Below are positions 55,703 through 64,000 of a DNA stretch of 64,000 nt, piece after piece. The notes below the pieces were generated by a model, which was not told the DNA's origin, searched no databases, and saw only the letters and a list, made by a program, of their open reading frames with translations. Source of the DNA: Pseudomonas siliginis (GTDB taxonomy: Bacteria; Pseudomonadota; Gammaproteobacteria; Pseudomonadales; Pseudomonadaceae); contig NZ_JAHSTW010000001.1 in the NCBI RefSeq assembly GCF_019145195.1, positions 434,001 to 498,000 on the forward strand. The letters run 5' to 3'. Each line of letters opens with the position of its first letter. The stretch's first letter is position 1. A program made the position numbers and the translations under genes.

Positions 55703-55774
55703 AAAAGATCGCAGCCTTCGGCAGCTACTGTGGAATGCGTTCCCTGTAGGAACTGCCGAAGGTTGCGATCTTTT
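55703..55774. repeat. Long imperfect palindrome after the MFS gene
   Basis: AAAAGATCGCAGCCTTCGGCAG (55703-55724) pairs with CTGCCGAAGGTTGCGATCTTTT (55753-55774), one mismatch. The right arm ends in a T-run, so it may also terminate the MFS transcript. A single degenerate REP follows at about 55842-55867. Confidence 0.75.
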
Positions 55775-55973
55775 TGCGTTTAAGCGATGCAATCATGCAT
55801 AGCGCCAGTCGACGCAACATCTATGCTGAATCTGCCGGCCTCTTCACGAGCAGGCTCGCTCCCACAGGATTTGTGGCTCCTGAATGTGGGAAATAATGAG
55901 CACCCGCTCAATATTCAGCACAAAAACCACGTATCCTGCGCGCCCCGTTCAACCAACAAGCCGCGAGGACAGT

Positions 55974-56855
55974 TTGTCTAAAGGTATCGCTCTATCGGTT
56001 TCAGCCTCCGTGCTGTTTGCCGTCATGTATTACTACACGTCGCTGCTGACCCCTCTGAGCGGTGTGGAGATCTTCGGCTGGCGCATGCTCCTGACCGTGC
56101 CGTGCATGACCGTGTTCATGCTGGTTTCCGGGGAATGGCGGCGGGTGCTGGAGCTGTTCCGATTGATCGCAGCCAGGCCGAAGCTGATTGCCGGGCTGCT
56201 GGTTTCTTCCGCCCTGCTCGGGGTTCAGCTGTGGCTGTTCATGTGGGCACCGCTCAATGACTACAGCCTGGATGTATCGCTGGGCTATTTCCTCTTGCCA
56301 CTGGCAATGGTGCTCACCGGCCGGATTGCCTATGGCGAGAGCCTGTCTTACCTGCAGAAAATCGCCGTATTTTTCGCCAGCCTCGGCGTGTTGAACGAGT
56401 TGTATCAGGTGGGTGGTTTTTCCTGGGCGACGCTGGTGGTCGTGGTCGGTTATCCGCTGTACTTCGTACTGCGCAAATACCTGAAAACCGACAACCTCGG
56501 TGGCCTGTGGGTCGACATGACCCTGATGCTGCCAGTCGCCTACTGGTTTGTGCAGGGCGGTGAACAGGGCCTAGCCGTGTTCGATCAATATCCGGGGCTG
56601 ATGTGGCTGATTCCACTGCTCGGCCTGATCAGTGCGTCTGCGCTGGTGGTGTATATCATCGCCAGCCGCTTGCTGCCGTTCAGTCTGTTTGGGTTGTTGA
56701 GTTATGTCGAACCGGTGTTGTTGCTCGCGGTGGCGTTGTTGCTGGGAGAGAGCATCAAGTCAGGCGAGTGGCTGACTTACATCCCGATCTGGCTGGCGGT
56801 TGTGGTGCTGGTGTTCGAGGGCTTCAAACACTTGACGCGCCAACGCCGCTCTTGA
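55974..56855 (+). CDS. rarD: RarD-type EamA transporter
   Basis: This 293-residue drug/metabolite-superfamily protein has ten predicted helices. The conserved FAVMYYYTSLLTPLSGVEIFGWRML and SLGYFLLPLAMVLTGR segments identify the RarD family, whose substrate is unproven. TTG 55974 has GAGGAC upstream and gives the typical start MSKGIALS; an in-frame ATG at 55896 would add 26 residues unlike the family. Confidence 0.82.
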   Translation: MSKGIALSVSASVLFAVMYYYTSLLTPLSGVEIFGWRMLLTVPCMTVFMLVSGEWRRVLELFRLIAARPKLIAGLLVSSALLGVQLWLFMWAPLNDYSLDVSLGYFLLPLAMVLTGRIAYGESLSYLQKIAVFFASLGVLNELYQVGGFSWATLVVVVGYPLYFVLRKYLKTDNLGGLWVDMTLMLPVAYWFVQGGEQGLAVFDQYPGLMWLIPLLGLISASALVVYIIASRLLPFSLFGLLSYVEPVLLLAVALLLGESIKSGEWLTYIPIWLAVVVLVFEGFKHLTRQRRS

Positions 56856-56873
56856 ATGCAACACAAGACAAAT

Positions 56874-56961
56874 GTGGGAGCGAGCCTGCTCGCGAAGTCG
56901 TCAGACCAGTCAACATGACTGTTGAATGAAAGTCTGCATTCGCGAGCAGGCTCGCTCCCGC
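56874..56961. repeat. REPIN between rarD and hpd
   Basis: An 88-base pair of inverted REPs between the convergent genes. Confidence 0.9.
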
Positions 56962-56977
56962 AGGTTTTGTATGAAGC

Positions 56978-57019
56978 AAAAAAATCCCGGCCCTGCATTT
57001 CTGCAGGCCGGGATTTTTT
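56978..57019. terminator. Bidirectional terminator of hpd
   Basis: AAATCCCGGCC and GGCCGGGATTT pair, with inner TGCA/TGCA and one bulged C, flanked by A- and T-runs. It serves hpd on the minus strand and may also stop rarD. Confidence 0.9.
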
Positions 57020-57028
57020 CATTTCAGA

Positions 57029-58105
57029 TTACTCGGTGGTCAACACACCACGACGCACCTGGTCACGCTCGATCGATTCGAACAGAGCCTTGAAGTTGCC
57101 CTCGCCGAAACCGTCGTCGCCCTTGCGCTGGATGAATTCGAAGAACACCGGCCCCATCAGGGTTTCCGAGAAAATCTGCAGCAGCAGACGCTTGTCGCCC
57201 TGCTCCGATGCACCATCGAGCAGGATGCCGCGTGATTGCAGCTGATCGACCGGCTCGCCGTGATTCGGCAGGCGACCTTCGAGCATTTCGTAGTAGGTAT
57301 CCGGCGGCGCGGTCATGAAGCGCATGCCGATTTTCTTCAGTTGATCCCAGGTCTTGATCAGGTCGTCGGTGAGGAACGCGACGTGCTGGATACCCTCACC
57401 GTTGAACTGCATCAGGAACTCTTCGATCTGCCCGGCGCCCTTGGACGACTCTTCGTTGAGCGGGATGCGGATCATGCCATCCGGTGCGGTCATGGCTTTC
57501 GAGGTCAGGCCGGTGTACTCGCCTTTGATGTCGAAGTAACGGATTTCACGGAAGTTGAACAGCTTCTCGTAGAAGTTCGCCCAATAGGCCATGCGACCGC
57601 GATAAACGTTGTGGGTCAGGTGGTCGATGATCTTCAGGCCAGCGCCAACCGGGTTGCGATCAACACCTTCGATGAACACGAAGTCGATGTCGTAGATCGA
57701 GCTGCCTTCGCCGAAACGGTCGATCAGGTACAGCGGCGCGCCGCCAATGCCTTTGATTGCCGGCAGGTTCAGTTCCATCGGACCAGTCTCGATGTGAATC
57801 GGCTGGGCGCCGAGCTCCAGCGCGCGCGAGTAGGCTTTCTGCGAATCCTTCACGCGAAACGCCATGCCGCAAACGGACGGGCCGTGTTCGGCGGCGAAGT
57901 ACGAGGCGACGCTGTTGGGTTCGTTATTGAGGATCAGGTTGATTGCGCCCTGACGATACAGGTGCACGTTCTTGGAACGGTGGGTCGCGACTTTGGTGAA
58001 GCCCATGATCTCGAAGATCGGCTCCAGTGTGCCAGGAGTCGGCGCTGCGAACTCGATGAATTCAAAGCCCATCAGGCCCATTGGGTTTTCGTATAAATCT
58101 GCCAT
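57029..58105 (-). CDS. hpd: 4-hydroxyphenylpyruvate dioxygenase
   Basis: This 358-residue vicinal-oxygen-chelate enzyme converts 4-hydroxyphenylpyruvate to homogentisate in tyrosine breakdown. The catalytic half contains the iron ligands: His in [10 protein letters not shown], His in [11 protein letters not shown] and Glu in [21 protein letters not shown]. The last of these is the family signature. It is monocistronic, ending in a strong terminator. Confidence 0.95.
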   Translation of the reverse strand: MADLYENPMGLMGFEFIEFAAPTPGTLEPIFEIMGFTKVATHRSKNVHLYRQGAINLILNNEPNSVASYFAAEHGPSVCGMAFRVKDSQKAYSRALELGAQPIHIETGPMELNLPAIKGIGGAPLYLIDRFGEGSSIYDIDFVFIEGVDRNPVGAGLKIIDHLTHNVYRGRMAYWANFYEKLFNFREIRYFDIKGEYTGLTSKAMTAPDGMIRIPLNEESSKGAGQIEEFLMQFNGEGIQHVAFLTDDLIKTWDQLKKIGMRFMTAPPDTYYEMLEGRLPNHGEPVDQLQSRGILLDGASEQGDKRLLLQIFSETLMGPVFFEFIQRKGDDGFGEGNFKALFESIERDQVRRGVLTTE

Positions 58106-58455
58106 GGTGACGCCTCATCATTTCTTATCAATTAACCAGGGTTATTTGTCAGGAAAGTGATGTGGAGGGCGGCGCACAGGAGATGCCACGCACGCTGCGC
58201 GCGAGGAAGTCTCCGTAGATCAGTTGAAACCCGAATATCTTCATTGTCGACCCAAGGCTCTTGCGGGCGAGGCTTCTGCTGCCAGAAGACGATTATTATT
58301 GTATGCGTAAATCGATTCTACACAGCGTAACGGGACCTGTCTGCCCTCTGTATAAAATCCGCTTTTTTTCGTACGGCGCAAGAGCCATCTGCGATCTATT
58401 CTCCCTCTGGCTCAATTGTTTATCGGGTCGGATTTCTAGACCACAGGATGTGTCC
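58106..58455. promoter_or_regulatory. Divergent upstream region of hpd and the EAL gene
   Basis: No gene is recognised in these 350 bases. GAGGCG lies before the hpd ATG on the minus strand. TATAAAAT near 58350 could be a -10 box for the EAL gene, without a good -35. No named regulator site is evident. Confidence 0.3.
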
Positions 58456-59991
58456 ATGCCGCTGACCCGTCGAACCCGCCGCAAACGCAGGACCCGCATC
58501 GTCGTGACTGTGCTCAGCGGTCTGCTGCCGATCGTACTGGGCAGTGGGATTCTTTATATGCAGGCAGAACGCACACTGCAGCAAAGTGCCGGGGAGACGG
58601 CCGAACAAGCGCTGCGACAGTTCGATCTGATGCTCGATAACACGGCAGAAGCCGCTCGGGTCCTGCTGCCGCTTGCCGGAAAAAATTGCGAAGAGGTGAA
58701 ACTGGCCCTGCGCGAACAAGTGACCCGCCGCCCCTTCGTGCGCTCGACCAATCTGGTCTGGGACAACAATCTCTACTGCAGCTCACTCTTCGGGGCGTTC
58801 CAGGAAGCCGTCAATGCCGGGGACTATCATCAAGGCAAACTGTGGTTGATGAACGGCAATCCGGTGACGCCCGATACGGCATTGTTGATCTACCGCCTCA
58901 GCGACGGTCGTGGCGGCGCGCTGACCACGCTTGATGGTTATCACCTGAGCAACATCCTGCGCCTGATCGGCCGCCAGACATTACTGATGTTGCAAGTGGG
59001 CCATAACTGGCTGTCCGCCGACGGCAAAGTTCATCAGGGATCACTGCCTGCCCCGCCGGTCGCGCACAGCCTGCTGGAATCCAAGCGTTACGGTTTCAAA
59101 GTGTCGGCGGGTTTCCCCCAGGGCGAAGTCCGGCGTTACATGGCGGCTGAATATCCTCCGCTGTTCAGTCTGTTGATTTTCTTCGGAGCAATCTCCGGTG
59201 CCATTGGCCACTTCGTTCAGAAGCGATCGACCTCGCCCAGCCACGAAATGATGCGCGCACTTGAGGCCGGGGAATTCATTCCGTACTTCCAGCCCGTGGT
59301 TCACGGCGACAGCAAGCGATGGTCGGGTGCCGAAGTGCTGATGCGCTGGAATCACCCGAAAGAGGGCCTCGTACGCCCGGATCTGTTCATTCCATTTGCC
59401 GAGCATTCAGGCTTGATCGTGCCGATGACTCGCGCGCTGATGCAACAGACTGCCGCCCTGCTGGGACCGCATTCTGCGGCCTTCGCCAAACCTTTCCATA
59501 TCGGCATCAACATCAGCGCCAGCCACTGCCAGGATCTGGAGCTGGTCGAAGATTGTCGGGACCTCTTGGCGGCGTTTGCGCCCGGCAGCGTCGAACTGGT
59601 ACTGGAATTGACGGAGCGCGAACTGATCGAGCCGAACGACATCACGCTTCAGTTGTTTGAGCAATTGCACGCACTTGGAGTGAAAATCGCAATCGACGAC
59701 TTTGGTACCGGACACTCGAGCCTTGGTTATCTGCGCACCTTCAACGTCGACTTTCTAAAGATCGATCAGAGCTTCGTGGCCATGATCGGCGTAGACGCGC
59801 TATCGAGGCATATTCTCGACTCCATCATTGAACTGTCGGCCAAACTGGACTTGGGCATTGTTGCCGAAGGTGTCGAAACTCAGGCCCAGGCTGATTACCT
59901 GACCGAGCATAACGTTAACTTTTTGCAGGGCTATTTGTACGGTAGACCGATGCCTGGCGCTGATTTCCTCGAAGCATTAACTCATCATTAA
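58456..59991 (+). CDS. CSS-EAL c-di-GMP phosphodiesterase
   Basis: This 511-residue inner-membrane protein has two transmembrane helices (about 15-35 and 235-255). They flank a periplasmic CSS domain whose YCSS motif and a second Cys (KNCEEVK) form the redox-sensed disulfide known in PdeC-like enzymes. The cytoplasmic EAL domain has E-V-L-M-R-W (AEVLMRWNH in place of ExL), NISASH, ELTERE, IDDFGTG, KIDQSF and EGVE, so the metal ligands look intact. ATG 58456 follows AGGA. Confidence 0.88.
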   Translation: MPLTRRTRRKRRTRIVVTVLSGLLPIVLGSGILYMQAERTLQQSAGETAEQALRQFDLMLDNTAEAARVLLPLAGKNCEEVKLALREQVTRRPFVRSTNLVWDNNLYCSSLFGAFQEAVNAGDYHQGKLWLMNGNPVTPDTALLIYRLSDGRGGALTTLDGYHLSNILRLIGRQTLLMLQVGHNWLSADGKVHQGSLPAPPVAHSLLESKRYGFKVSAGFPQGEVRRYMAAEYPPLFSLLIFFGAISGAIGHFVQKRSTSPSHEMMRALEAGEFIPYFQPVVHGDSKRWSGAEVLMRWNHPKEGLVRPDLFIPFAEHSGLIVPMTRALMQQTAALLGPHSAAFAKPFHIGINISASHCQDLELVEDCRDLLAAFAPGSVELVLELTERELIEPNDITLQLFEQLHALGVKIAIDDFGTGHSSLGYLRTFNVDFLKIDQSFVAMIGVDALSRHILDSIIELSAKLDLGIVAEGVETQAQADYLTEHNVNFLQGYLYGRPMPGADFLEALTHH

Positions 59992-60218
59992 ATCGCCGAC
60001 ACTGCCCGCCGAACAACCGCACCAAATTGATACAAAAAGTCATTGTTGTTACATGGCGACAACATCAGGATTTACTCTTGTCGCATTAACTACTACAATT
60101 TTTTCAACCTGAGCCAGACTGGCAGGTGAGCCAATTATCACCGAGTCGCTTCCAGGCTCTTGGCTTATAGCTTTGTTTGCGGTTGGTATCAGCCAAACAC
60201 ACTATTGGAGTAAAGATA

Positions 60219-60584
60219 TTGTCCAGACTCGCTGAATTTCGCGCAGCTGAAAAGGCCCTTCAGGAACAGCTCAAACAGCTGGAATCGCTGAAGAACGATG
60301 CCGGGCTGAAGAAAGAAATCGAATTCGAAGAAAAGCTCCAGGGACTGATGAAAACCTACGGCAAAGGCCTGAAAGACATCATCGCCATCCTCGACCCGAA
60401 CCCGGCGAAGTCTGGTCTGCAGGCCGCCCCAGCGCCGAAGACCCGCCGCGCCCGCGTCGTCAAGGTTTACCAGAACCCGCACACTGGCGAGCTGATCGAA
60501 ACCAAGGGCGGCAATCATCGCGGCCTGAAAGCCTGGAAAGAACAGTACGGTGCGGCCACCGTGGATTCATGGTTGCGCGGTTAA
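60219..60584 (+). CDS. mvaT: MvaT-family H-NS-like silencer
   Basis: This 121-residue nucleoid protein has an N-terminal coiled-coil dimerisation half (RLAEFRAAEKALQEQLKQLE; LKKEIEFEEKLQGLM) and a C-terminal AT-hook-like DNA-binding half (NPHTGELIETKGGNHRGLKAWK). It silences AT-rich, often acquired DNA such as the T6SS effector region here. The start is TTG 60219, with GGAG nine bases upstream; no in-frame ATG fits. An intrinsic terminator follows. Confidence 0.92.
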   Translation: MSRLAEFRAAEKALQEQLKQLESLKNDAGLKKEIEFEEKLQGLMKTYGKGLKDIIAILDPNPAKSGLQAAPAPKTRRARVVKVYQNPHTGELIETKGGNHRGLKAWKEQYGAATVDSWLRG

Positions 60585-60596
60585 TCTGACGTCAAC

Positions 60597-60627
60597 AAAA
60601 AGCCCTGCCTGATGCAGGGCTTTTTTA
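60597..60627 (+). terminator. Terminator of mvaT
   Basis: AGCCCTGC (60601-60608) pairs with GCAGGGCT (60614-60621) over a 5-base loop, followed by TTTTTT. Confidence 0.92.
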
Positions 60628-60799
60628 TTGACAATATCTAACAAATGAAATGATTTTCATCGAACAAGTTGGAAATTTGTGTAACGCTTCTGAATCATCA
60701 GGCTAAACATTTTGCTGCGCGATGTTACCTCGAGCGCTTGATCAAACTATGTGCTTAATCCTTTCCGGTATTCGAACCGCTACGAGTTAGTACGGGCGT

Positions 60800-61318
60800 T
60801 TATAATTTCAGGCTATTGCGCGCCGCCTCTATCTCGTCCGCGCTTCCCTTATAAACGTCAGCCTGACCGGCATATGAAAGTACATAAGCCTTGTCTGTTT
60901 CCACGGCGGCCACCAGCGTTTGTGATAATACGTGCCGGCCGTTCTCGGTGATCGTGCAGGTCGTCTCCAACCCGGTCAATGATCCGAGCGCAGCCGGATG
61001 GATTCGGTTGCAGACGCTCTGATAACCACTGCGGAAGAAATCCTTCTGGATGGATTTGCGCATCTCCAGCAACACGCCTTGCAAATTGACCTGATGCCCC
61101 GCCTCCACTTGCGTCATGGTCAACTCCATCACCATCACCTGATTGCCGTCAGCATCGAGCTTCACCGCCCTTTGCCGCGAGACTGGCGGCGCGGTATCCG
61201 GCAACATTTCAACCTTCCAGCCCGCCGGCCAGGTGATGCTCGGTTCGGCCATGGCCGGGAAAACCACGGCCAATGACAAAGCAAAAAAAACAAACACGGA
61301 TTTGAACAGTCGGATCAT
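60800..61318 (-). CDS. Exported DUF4946 protein
   Basis: This 172-residue protein has a signal peptide ([24 protein letters not shown]) and begins [17 protein letters not shown] when mature. This 'WPAGW' opening, with VMVMELTMT and a later TTCTITENG segment, matches my recollection of DUF4946. Two Cys may form a disulfide. Role unknown. GTG 61330 in frame is a weaker start. Confidence 0.7.
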   Translation of the reverse strand: MIRLFKSVFVFFALSLAVVFPAMAEPSITWPAGWKVEMLPDTAPPVSRQRAVKLDADGNQVMVMELTMTQVEAGHQVNLQGVLLEMRKSIQKDFFRSGYQSVCNRIHPAALGSLTGLETTCTITENGRHVLSQTLVAAVETDKAYVLSYAGQADVYKGSADEIEAARNSLKL

Positions 61319-61455
61319 TGCCGGACGCACTCGTAGATAGAAGGCAAAGTCTGAGCCCCGCCCTCGCGCAGGGCAAGCCCGCCTTGCATTTGGCGATGCC
61401 GGCCGGCATGCGTATCATTGCGCCCATTCACTCGCCCATTGTTATTGGAGGGCCC

Positions 61456-61977
61456 ATGAGCCTCAACGAACTGAACACTTTTCCCGGCGTGACCGCCACG
61501 CCAGACAGCGCAACCCGCAACTTCGTGTTCAACCACACCATGCTGCGCGTGAAGGACATCACCAAGTCGCTGGATTTCTACACCCGCGTCCTGGGTTTCT
61601 CGCTGGTCGAGAAGCGTGATTTTCCGGAAGCCGAATTCAGCCTGTACTTCCTTGCGCTGGTCGATAAAGCGCAGATCCCGGCCGATGCTGCCGCGCGTAC
61701 CGAATGGATGAAATCGATTCCAGGCATTCTCGAATTGACCCACAACCACGGCACCGAAAACGATGCCGACTTCGCCTATCACAACGGCAACACCGACCCG
61801 CGTGGCTTTGGTCACATCTGCATTTCGGTGCCGGACATCGTCGCAGCGTGTGCACGCTTTGAAGAGCTGGGTTGCGATTTCCAGAAGCGCCTGACCGACG
61901 GCCGGATGAAGAGCCTGGCGTTCATCAAGGACCCGGATGGCTACTGGGTCGAGATCATTCAGCCTGCGCCGCTGTAA
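61456..61977 (+). CDS. gloA: Glyoxalase I (lactoylglutathione lyase)
   Basis: This 173-residue enzyme detoxifies the methylglutaryl-type hemithioacetal of methylglyoxal and glutathione. Metal ligands fit H in [10 protein letters not shown] in [10 protein letters not shown] in GFGHICISV and E in YWVEIIQP. The insert between the halves and its length match the longer, zinc-type GloA of pseudomonads. ATG 61456 follows GGAGG. Confidence 0.92.
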   Translation: MSLNELNTFPGVTATPDSATRNFVFNHTMLRVKDITKSLDFYTRVLGFSLVEKRDFPEAEFSLYFLALVDKAQIPADAAARTEWMKSIPGILELTHNHGTENDADFAYHNGNTDPRGFGHICISVPDIVAACARFEELGCDFQKRLTDGRMKSLAFIKDPDGYWVEIIQPAPL

Positions 61978-61996
61978 CTGACGATATAAATCCATT

Positions 61997-62085
61997 GTGG
62001 GAGCGATCCTGCTCGCGAAGGCGGTATGTCATTCAACAATGATGTTGGCTGATTAGACGCTTTCGCGAGCAGGCTCGCTCCCACA
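61997..62085. repeat. REPIN between gloA and ahpF
   Basis: An 89-base pair of inverted REPs, the left one with a single change (GAGCGATCCTGCTCGCG). Confidence 0.88.
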
Positions 62086-62105
62086 TTTGGATTTGTGCCA
62101 GGCAC

Positions 62106-62137
62106 AAAAAAACCCATGATCGCTCATGGGTTTTTTC
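62106..62137. terminator. Bidirectional terminator between gloA and ahpF
   Basis: AACCCATGA (62111-62119) pairs with TCATGGGTT (62124-62132) with A-run and T-run flanks, usable in both directions. Confidence 0.9.
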
Positions 62138-62153
62138 GTTTTCGACCTGGCAG

Positions 62154-63716
62154 TTACGCCGGGGCCGAAGTGCGAATCAAGTGATCGAACGCACTCAGCG
62201 AAGCCTTGGCGCCCTCGCCCACTGCGATCACGATCTGCTTGTACGGCACAGTCGTCACGTCGCCCGCTGCAAAGATCCCCGAGATCGAAGTCTCGCCACG
62301 GTTGTCGACAATGATCTCGCCACGCGGCGACAGCTCGATGGTGCCCTTCAGCCAATCGGTGTTCGGCAGCAGACCGATCTGCACGAAGATGCCTTCCAGC
62401 TCAACCGTGCGCAGCTCATCTGTAGTGCGATCCTTGTAACGCAGACCGTTGACCTTCTCACCATTGCCGGTGACTTCAGTGGTTTGCGCACTGGTGATCA
62501 CCGTGACGTTCGGCAGGCTGTGCAGCTTGCGCTGCAACACAGCATCGGCGCGCAGTTGTACGTCGAATTCCAGCAGCGTTACGTGCGACACGATACCGGC
62601 CAGATCGATGGCCGCTTCAACGCCGGAGTTACCGCCGCCGATCACCGCTACGCGCTTGCCCTTGAACAGCGGCCCGTCGCAGTGCGGGCAGTACGCCACG
62701 CCTTTGTTGCGGTATTCCTGCTCGCCCGGGACGTTCATTTCGCGCCAGCGTGCGCCGGTCGCGAGGATCACGCTCTTGGCTTTCAGCGTTGCACCGCTGG
62801 CGAAGTGGACTTCATGCAGTTCGCCGTTCTTGCCCGGGATCAACTTGTCGGCACGTTGCAGGTTCATGATGTCGACGTCGTACTGCTTGACGTGTTCTTC
62901 CAGCGCCGTGGCCAGTTTCGGCCCTTCGGTTTCCTGCACGGAAATGAAGTTCTCGATGGCCATGGTGTCGAGCACCTGACCGCCGAAGCGCTCAGCCGCG
63001 ACACCAGTGCGGATGCCTTTACGTGCGGCATAAATAGCCGCCGAAGCACCGGCCGGGCCACCGCCGACAACCAGCACGTCAAAGGCTTCCTTGGCGCTGA
63101 TCTTCTCGGCCTGACGCTCAATCGCGCCGGTGTCGAGTTTGGCGAGGATTTCTTCCAGTCCCATGCGGCCTTGGCCGAAGTTTTCACCGTTGAGGTAGAT
63201 GCTCGGCACAGCCATGATCTTGCGATCGTTGACTTCGTCCTGGAACAGCGCGCCGTCGATGGCGACGTGGCGGATGTTCGGGTTGAGCACGGCCATCAGG
63301 TTCAGCGCCTGGACGACGTCCGGGCAGTTCTGGCAAGACAGCGAGAAGTAAGTCTCGAAGCTGAACTCGCCTTTGAGCGAGCGAATCTGCTCGATGACTT
63401 CAACGCTGGCCTTCGACGGGTGGCCGCCGACTTGCAGCAGGGCCAACACCAGCGAGGTGAATTCGTGGCCCATTGGAATGCCGGCGAAGCGCAGGCTGAT
63501 GTCGGCTCCAGGGCGATTGATCGAGAACGATGGTTTACGGGCATCGTCACCGCTGTCGATCAGGGTAATTAGGCTCGAAAGACTGGCAACGTCTTTCAGC
63601 AGGTCCAGCATTTCACGGGATTTCGCACCGTCGTCGAGGGATGCAACGATCTCGATCGGTTGGGTGACCCGTTCCAGGTACGATTTCAACTGGGCTTTAA
63701 GATTGGCGTCCAACAT
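62154..63716 (-). CDS. ahpF: Alkyl hydroperoxide reductase flavoprotein subunit
   Basis: This 520-residue NADH:peroxiredoxin reductase has an N-terminal thioredoxin-like double domain with CQNC. The FAD-binding [17 protein letters not shown], the second redox pair CPHC (AYCPHCDGP), the NADH site [17 protein letters not shown] and the C-terminal FAD loop [15 protein letters not shown] follow. It recycles AhpC, encoded just upstream on the same strand. Confidence 0.95.
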   Translation of the reverse strand: MLDANLKAQLKSYLERVTQPIEIVASLDDGAKSREMLDLLKDVASLSSLITLIDSGDDARKPSFSINRPGADISLRFAGIPMGHEFTSLVLALLQVGGHPSKASVEVIEQIRSLKGEFSFETYFSLSCQNCPDVVQALNLMAVLNPNIRHVAIDGALFQDEVNDRKIMAVPSIYLNGENFGQGRMGLEEILAKLDTGAIERQAEKISAKEAFDVLVVGGGPAGASAAIYAARKGIRTGVAAERFGGQVLDTMAIENFISVQETEGPKLATALEEHVKQYDVDIMNLQRADKLIPGKNGELHEVHFASGATLKAKSVILATGARWREMNVPGEQEYRNKGVAYCPHCDGPLFKGKRVAVIGGGNSGVEAAIDLAGIVSHVTLLEFDVQLRADAVLQRKLHSLPNVTVITSAQTTEVTGNGEKVNGLRYKDRTTDELRTVELEGIFVQIGLLPNTDWLKGTIELSPRGEIIVDNRGETSISGIFAAGDVTTVPYKQIVIAVGEGAKASLSAFDHLIRTSAPA

Positions 63717-63742
63717 ACGGGCGATTTCCTTTATTTGAGGCG

Positions 63743-63772
63743 AAAAAAAGCCCGAGCGAATCTCGCCCGGGC
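63743..63772 (-). terminator. Terminator between ahpC and ahpF
   Basis: On the minus strand GCCCGGGCGA pairs with TCGCTCGGGC (one G-U) over a 3-base loop and is followed by seven T residues. It should reduce ahpF transcription relative to ahpC, giving more peroxiredoxin than reductase. Confidence 0.85.
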
Positions 63773-63840
63773 ATTTTTATTGGGCGGTGCAGCTAACTTA
63801 AGAAGGTGCGGCGTGCCGCCCTGCGTTGCATGTCACAGAC

Positions 63841-64000
63841 TTAGATCTTGCCGACCAGGTCCAGCGACGGAGCCAGAGTGGCCTCGCCTTCTTTCCACTT
63901 GGCCGGGCAAACTTCGCCTGGGTGTGCAGCGACGTACTGAGCAGCCTTGATCTTGCGCAGCAGCTCGGAAGCGTCACGGCCAACGCCGCCATCGTTCAGT
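63841..64000 (-). CDS. ahpC: Alkyl hydroperoxide reductase AhpC, C-terminal part
   Basis: The last 52 or so codons are present and end in [28 protein letters not shown] contains the resolving Cys that forms the intersubunit disulfide of this 2-Cys peroxiredoxin. The 5' part lies beyond the window. It is upstream of ahpF, separated by a terminator. Confidence 0.93.
   Translation of the reverse strand, partial: LNDGGVGRDASELLRKIKAAQYVAAHPGEVCPAKWKEGEATLAPSLDLVGKI

Noticed and set aside
55896..55973. ATG 55896 as the rarD start
   Set aside because: The extra 26 residues are polar and unlike the family; TTG 55974 has GAGG and the conserved MSKG start.

Overview
The window looks like chromosome of a Pseudomonas fluorescens-group bacterium. 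The evidence is high coding GC, many REP/REPIN palindromes with the core GGGAGCGAGCCTGCTCGCG, and several Pseudomonas-typical loci: the mtlEFGKDYZ polyol operon with its AraC regulator MtlR, the PtxS/kgu 2-ketogluconate operon, MvaT, Hpd, and small families such as DUF1652, DUF2790 and DUF4946. No rRNA, tRNA, CRISPR array, integrase or transposase gene was seen.

Layout. (1) 1-6.5 kb: the tail of an upstream gene, then a putative virulence neighbourhood of a 1307-residue toxin-like protein with a C-terminal aspzincin-type metalloprotease motif, a group-1 glycosyltransferase and a PI-PLC-like enzyme. (2) 6.6-16.4 kb: mannitol/arabitol/sorbitol uptake and catabolism (mtlR, then mtlE-F-G-K-D-Y-Z), with three REPINs and one other repeat inserted in or before the operon. 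(3) 16.5-24.6 kb: a lytic-transglycosylase-like lipoprotein and a type VI secretion island (vgrG, DUF4123 adaptor, large AT-richer effector candidate, exported Sel1-repeat immunity candidate). (4) 24.8-29.2 kb: small exported or membrane proteins, ecotin, a NIPSNAP-like protein, a short threonine dehydratase behind a transcription attenuator with a 21-residue leader peptide, and nicotinamidase. (5) 29.2-36.6 kb: a two-component system divergent from an RND efflux adaptor/pump pair, then a DUF1345 membrane protein. (6) 36.7-43.0 kb: an accessory-looking block of a hypothetical protein, an autotransporter and two related hypothetical proteins with a shared C-terminal module. A CTGTCA-N4-TGACAG palindrome lies at each end. 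(7) 43.2-48.6 kb: ptxS and kguE-K-T-D with two PtxS operators. (8) 48.7-55.7 kb: an AruH-like aminotransferase, a chemoreceptor, glycerate kinase, a CdaR-type regulator and a divergent MFS transporter. (9) 55.9-64 kb: RarD, Hpd, an EAL/CSS phosphodiesterase, MvaT, a DUF4946 protein, glyoxalase I, AhpF and the end of AhpC.

The genes mostly serve plant- or soil-associated carbon use (polyols, 2-ketogluconate, glycerate, aromatic amino acids), stress defence (ecotin, glyoxalase, Ahp) and antagonism (toxin, T6SS, autotransporter). The most distinctive non-coding signals are the Ile/Thr attenuator before the threonine dehydratase, perfect inverted repeats that would bury the ribosome-binding sites of the toxin, PI-PLC and vgrG genes, the matched palindromes around block 6, and a REPIN translated as the C-terminus of KguK. 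Assignments rest on reading motifs and recalled family features; no database search was run.
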